Origin: Pontixanthobacter sp. CEM42
GTDB lineage: Bacteria; Pseudomonadota; Alphaproteobacteria; Sphingomonadales; Sphingomonadaceae
Assembly (NCBI RefSeq): GCF_017812015.1
Contig: NZ_JADQTN010000002.1
Coordinates: 62,001-126,000, forward strand
Direction: 5' to 3'
Length of the DNA: 64,000 nt
Every line of letters starts with the position of its first letter. Position 1 is the stretch's first letter. Both the position numbers and the translations under genes were made by a program. Positions 60,915-64,000 of this stretch are shown here, piece by piece. Below the pieces are notes generated by a model. That model saw nothing but the letters and a program-made list of their open reading frames with translations. It was not told the origin of the DNA and did not search any database.

Positions 60915-61367
60915 TCAGGCAGATGTCTTTTTGAGCAAAGCCGAACGGGTGCAGCGGACCACGACTTCATCACGCTGGTTCAGCAGTTCGTGAGTGAATG
61001 TCGCGATCCCAGCGGTGGGACGCGATTTTGACTCTTTTAGTGCGGTAACTTCGCTTGTCGCGCGCAAAGTATCGCCGATGAATACGGGCCCCGGCATGAC
61101 CAGCTTGTCATAGCCCAGATTGGCCACCAGAGTGCCCAGCGTTGTGTCGCCAACCGATAGGCCCACCATCAGCGAGAACGTGAAAGTACCGTTGACCAGA
61201 ATCTGGCCAAATTCGGACTCCTTCGCGGCCTCCACATCCAGATGCAGCGGCTGCGGATTATGCGTCATGGTAGAAAACAGAAGGTTATCGGTTTCGGTAA
61301 CAGTCCGGCGAATCTCGTGCTCGATCCGATCGCCCACTTGCCACTCGTCGAAGTGCCGCCCTGCCAT
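60915..61367 (-). CDS. MaoC-like (R)-specific enoyl-CoA hydratase
   Basis: This is a 150-residue hot-dog-fold dehydratase. The catalytic Asp and His region is MTHNPQPLHLDVEAAKESEF, followed by LVNGTFTFSLMVGLSVGDTT and the GPVFIGDTLRATSEVTALKE strand pair. It should hydrate or dehydrate enoyl-CoA or methylfumaryl-type CoA esters; the exact substrate is not set by sequence. It is read leftward, divergent from putA, with 119 bases between start codons. Confidence 0.9.
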   Translation of the reverse strand: MAGRHFDEWQVGDRIEHEIRRTVTETDNLLFSTMTHNPQPLHLDVEAAKESEFGQILVNGTFTFSLMVGLSVGDTTLGTLVANLGYDKLVMPGPVFIGDTLRATSEVTALKESKSRPTAGIATFTHELLNQRDEVVVRCTRSALLKKTSA

Positions 61368-61486
61368 AATCCGCTCCTACAATTAGTTTTTAGACCCATG
61401 CGGCATGCAGCCACTTGATTGCAACTGAAACTAGGTTCAGATCGCCAAAACTAACGACACGTTCCCACCTATAGATTGAGTCGCAT

Positions 61487-64000
61487 ATGTCCCGACCCGC
61501 TCCGCTTGATCGCTCCACTTTTCGCCTCGCATATCGGCAGGAAGAAAACGCCTGCGTCGCCGACCGCATGAAGCAGGCTGGTCCTGCGTCCAAACTGCAC
61601 CAAGCAGCAGCGGACACTGCGGTGAAGTTGATCGAAGGCGCGCGCCGCCGGAAGGCCAGCGGCATTGACGCGTTTCTGCAGCAGTTCGGCTTGGATACCG
61701 AAGAAGGTATCGCGCTGATGTGTCTTGCCGAGGCTTTGCTTCGGGTGCCTGACATCGCGACTGCGGATTTGCTGATCCGGGACAAGATCGGCGATATCGA
61801 CTGGGGTGACCATCTGGGCGAAAGCTCCTCCACATTCGTCAACGCTGCAACCTTCTCGCTGATGCTCACCGGCGAAGTGCTGGAGCGTCCGGACGAACAC
61901 CAGCAGGGCATGAAGACTACGCTGAAACGGACCGTTGGCCGCTTGGGCGAACCCGTGATCCGCAAAGCGACCTTGCAGGCCATGCGCATTTTGGGCGGTC
62001 AATTTGTATTCGGCCGGTCGATCAAGGAAGCGCTCAAACGCGCCGCACCCGAACGCAAGCAAGGGCTGACGCACAGCTTTGATATGCTCGGCGAAGCGGC
62101 AATGACTTACAAGGATGCCGAGCGCTACCGCGTCGCCTATGAAGACGCCATCGAGCGGCTTTCGGGCGAAACTGACGGACAGGTCAGCACATCGCCGGGT
62201 ATCTCGGTCAAATTGTCCGCATTGCACCCGAAATACTTCTTCACTCACGCCGATGAAGTCACCGCAGCGCTGGTGCCGATCCTCAAAGCGCTGGCGATCA
62301 AAGCCCGCGATGCAAATATGCATTTTACCATCGATGCGGAGGAAGCAGAGCGCCTCGAAGTATCGATGGATATCATCGAGACGCTGGCTGCTGACGATCA
62401 GATTTTCGTGAAAAGCGATGGTACCCGCTGGGGCGGTTTCGGCCTGGCGATTCAAGCCTATCAGAAACGCGCTGCGCCGCTGTGCGACTGGGTCATAAAG
62501 CTAGCGCGGCGACATGACCGCCGCTTGATGGTGCGCCTCGTCAAAGGGGCTTACTGGGATACCGAGATCAAAGTGTCGCAGGTCGGAGGATATACAGACT
62601 ATCCGGTGTTCACTCGGAAGATCGCGACCGATGTTTCCTACCTCGCTTGCGCCTCCAAACTGATCGATGCGGGCGACGCGATCTATCCAGCCTTCGCCAC
62701 GCATAACGCGTATACCGTTGGGGCGGTCAAGGCTTTGGTCGCGGATTCGCGCCATGATGCCAATTTCGAGTTCCAGCGCCTGCACGGCATGGGCGAAGAT
62801 ATCTTCGAAGAGCTCGCCAAGCTGGAGGGTAAGCAGCGCACCCCGGTGCGTATCTATGCTCCGGTTGGCAGTCACAAAGATCTGCTCGCCTATCTGGTCC
62901 GGCGTTTGCTGGAGAACGGCGCGAACTCGTCTTTCGTAAACCGGATGGCCGATGCAGAAGTGCCCGCCGCCGAACTCGCAACGGATCCGGTGGCCGACAT
63001 CGCCGCGCTTGAACCCAAACGGAATCCTTCGATCCCGTTGCCGGCTGATATCTTCCCGGGCCGCGTGAACAGTGCCGGCGTCGATCTGTCCGATCCGCTG
63101 GTGCGCGAGCCATTGATGCAGCGTATCGAAGCCCTGGAAACGAAGCATTGGCATGCAGAGCCGACCTTCTGCTCAGACGATCCCGATTTCGAGGCAGAGA
63201 TTGCCCCGATCAACAAGCCGCAAGATTTGACCAGCGAAGTCGGCACGCGGCGCGACAGCCTGCCTGAAGAAGTTGATACGGCGATTGAGAAAGCGAACGC
63301 CATACAGCCCGGCTGGAATGCACTAGGCGGCGAGAAGCGTGCGGTACTGCTTGAAGCCGCAGCCGACGCGTTTGAGGCGCATACAGACGAATTCCTGTCC
63401 TTGTGCCAGCGCGAAGCGGGCAAGACTCTGCTCGATGCTGTTCTCGAGCTGCGGGAAGCCGTCGACTTCTTGCGTTACTACGCATCGGAAGCCCGTCATC
63501 TGTGTTCGGAACCATTTCTGCTTCCCGGTCCGACCGGCGAGGAGAACCGCCTGAGCCTCGCAGGGCGCGGCGTGTTTGCCACTATCAGCCCGTGGAATTT
63601 CCCGCTGGCAATTTTCATCGGGCCCGCAGCTGCGGCATTGGCAGCAGGCAATACTGTTGTCGCAAAACCCGCCGAGCAAACCCCGCTGATCGCCGCGCTC
63701 GCAGTCAAACTGTGCCATGATGCCGGTATCCCCGAAGACGTCTTCCAACTGCTACCCGGAGCAGGCGATGTCGGGGAGCTGATCACCAGCGACCCGCGTC
63801 TGGCCGGGGTCGCGTTCACCGGATCAACCGATACAGCGCGCGCAATCAACCGCACGCTGGCCGCGCGCGACGGACCACTCGCAACCTTTATCGCCGAAAC
63901 CGGCGGGCAGAACGCAATGATCGTCGATTCCTCTGCTTTGCCCGAGCAGGTGACACGCGATGTTGTGGCAAGCGCATTCCAAAGCGCGGGGCAGCGCTGC
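61487..64000 (+). CDS. putA: Bifunctional proline dehydrogenase/glutamate semialdehyde dehydrogenase PutA, 5' part
   Basis: PutA oxidises proline to glutamate in two steps. The frame starts at ATG 61487 and is open for 838 codons to the right edge, so the gene continues outside. The proline dehydrogenase barrel shows SPGISVKLSALHPKY, RLVKGAYWDTEIK, FATHNAYTVGA and RIYAPVGSHKDL. The aldehyde dehydrogenase part begins near residue 580 (GVFATISPWNFPLAIFIG, VAFTGSTDTARAI, ETGGQNAMIVDSSA). The last visible codon is the catalytic Cys in SAGQRC. There is no N-terminal ribbon-helix-helix domain, so it should not repress its own gene. The upstream gap has no clear operator. Confidence 0.97.
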   Translation, partial: MSRPAPLDRSTFRLAYRQEENACVADRMKQAGPASKLHQAAADTAVKLIEGARRRKASGIDAFLQQFGLDTEEGIALMCLAEALLRVPDIATADLLIRDKIGDIDWGDHLGESSSTFVNAATFSLMLTGEVLERPDEHQQGMKTTLKRTVGRLGEPVIRKATLQAMRILGGQFVFGRSIKEALKRAAPERKQGLTHSFDMLGEAAMTYKDAERYRVAYEDAIERLSGETDGQVSTSPGISVKLSALHPKYFFTHADEVTAALVPILKALAIKARDANMHFTIDAEEAERLEVSMDIIETLAADDQIFVKSDGTRWGGFGLAIQAYQKRAAPLCDWVIKLARRHDRRLMVRLVKGAYWDTEIKVSQVGGYTDYPVFTRKIATDVSYLACASKLIDAGDAIYPAFATHNAYTVGAVKALVADSRHDANFEFQRLHGMGEDIFEELAKLEGKQRTPVRIYAPVGSHKDLLAYLVRRLLENGANSSFVNRMADAEVPAAELATDPVADIAALEPKRNPSIPLPADIFPGRVNSAGVDLSDPLVREPLMQRIEALETKHWHAEPTFCSDDPDFEAEIAPINKPQDLTSEVGTRRDSLPEEVDTAIEKANAIQPGWNALGGEKRAVLLEAAADAFEAHTDEFLSLCQREAGKTLLDAVLELREAVDFLRYYASEARHLCSEPFLLPGPTGEENRLSLAGRGVFATISPWNFPLAIFIGPAAAALAAGNTVVAKPAEQTPLIAALAVKLCHDAGIPEDVFQLLPGAGDVGELITSDPRLAGVAFTGSTDTARAINRTLAARDGPLATFIAETGGQNAMIVDSSALPEQVTRDVVASAFQSAGQRC

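Noticed and set aside
1-64000. CRISPR arrays, prophage, rRNA or tRNA genes
   Set aside because: No regularly spaced direct repeats, phage structural genes, or rRNA/tRNA sequences were recognised in reading the window.

Overview
The window is a 64 kb piece of an alphaproteobacterial chromosome, most likely from the order Sphingomonadales and probably an Erythrobacter/Altererythrobacter relative. This is inferred from the moderately high G+C, the CC_3452-type and UPF0262 proteins, the ABC1-kinase UbiB next to UbiE, the NodT-type outer membrane factor and the DnaA/RpoZ sequence style. It is ordinary core genome with small accessory patches. I see no rRNA, tRNA, CRISPR array, prophage or intact insertion sequence. 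Genes are dense, with many 1-4 base stop/start overlaps.

Layout. 1-9 kb: 3' part of trpS, a DUF4136 lipoprotein, a LuxR/DUF4199/VOC group, dut-coaBC, ubiE-ubiB. 9-12.7 kb: mutM, rpsT, dnaA and a MoeB-like E1 enzyme, with two copies of a structured intergenic repeat. 13-23 kb: metabolism and repair (sirtuin, dapB, nth, dapE, cupin, S1/P1 nuclease, GST, acyl-CoA dehydrogenase). 22.5-26.1 kb: the leftward set rpmH-rnpA-yidD-yidC-engB with a third repeat copy filling the rpmH-rnpA spacer. 26-42 kb: exported and envelope proteins (ClpP-like, VCBS/ASPIC, GtrA, Popeye-like, DUF4136, M14, LD-carboxypeptidase), comM, yaaA, galE, rpmJ and an A+T-richer DUF2806 gene broken by a stop codon. 42-52 kb: dnaB, PLD-type lipid synthase, rpoZ, ParA-like ATPase, DUF3667, sulfotransferase-like and 2OG-oxygenase genes, ftsH. 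52-57 kb: a TetR-controlled four-gene ABC/HlyD/outer-membrane-factor exporter. 57-64 kb: a HupE/UreJ-parvulin-DUF3604 operon, a MaoC dehydratase and putA running off the end.

The most notable signal is not a protein. Three intergenic elements of about 240 bp (9883-10131, 12424-12660, 25757-26002) share terminal inverted repeats. At least four internal hairpins keep their pairing although the stem sequences differ between copies, while the loops stay the same. All three lie directly downstream of a gene stop codon in the sense orientation (mutM, dnaA, rpmH). The third touches the rpmH stop codon and the rnpA start codon and appears to supply rnpA's ribosome binding site. This looks like a structured RNA or structure-selected mobile repeat family.

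Two genes carry single in-frame stop codons inside otherwise continuous reading frames: a UspB-like small membrane protein at 21773-22108 (TGA) and the DUF2806 gene at 31155-32162 (TAA).
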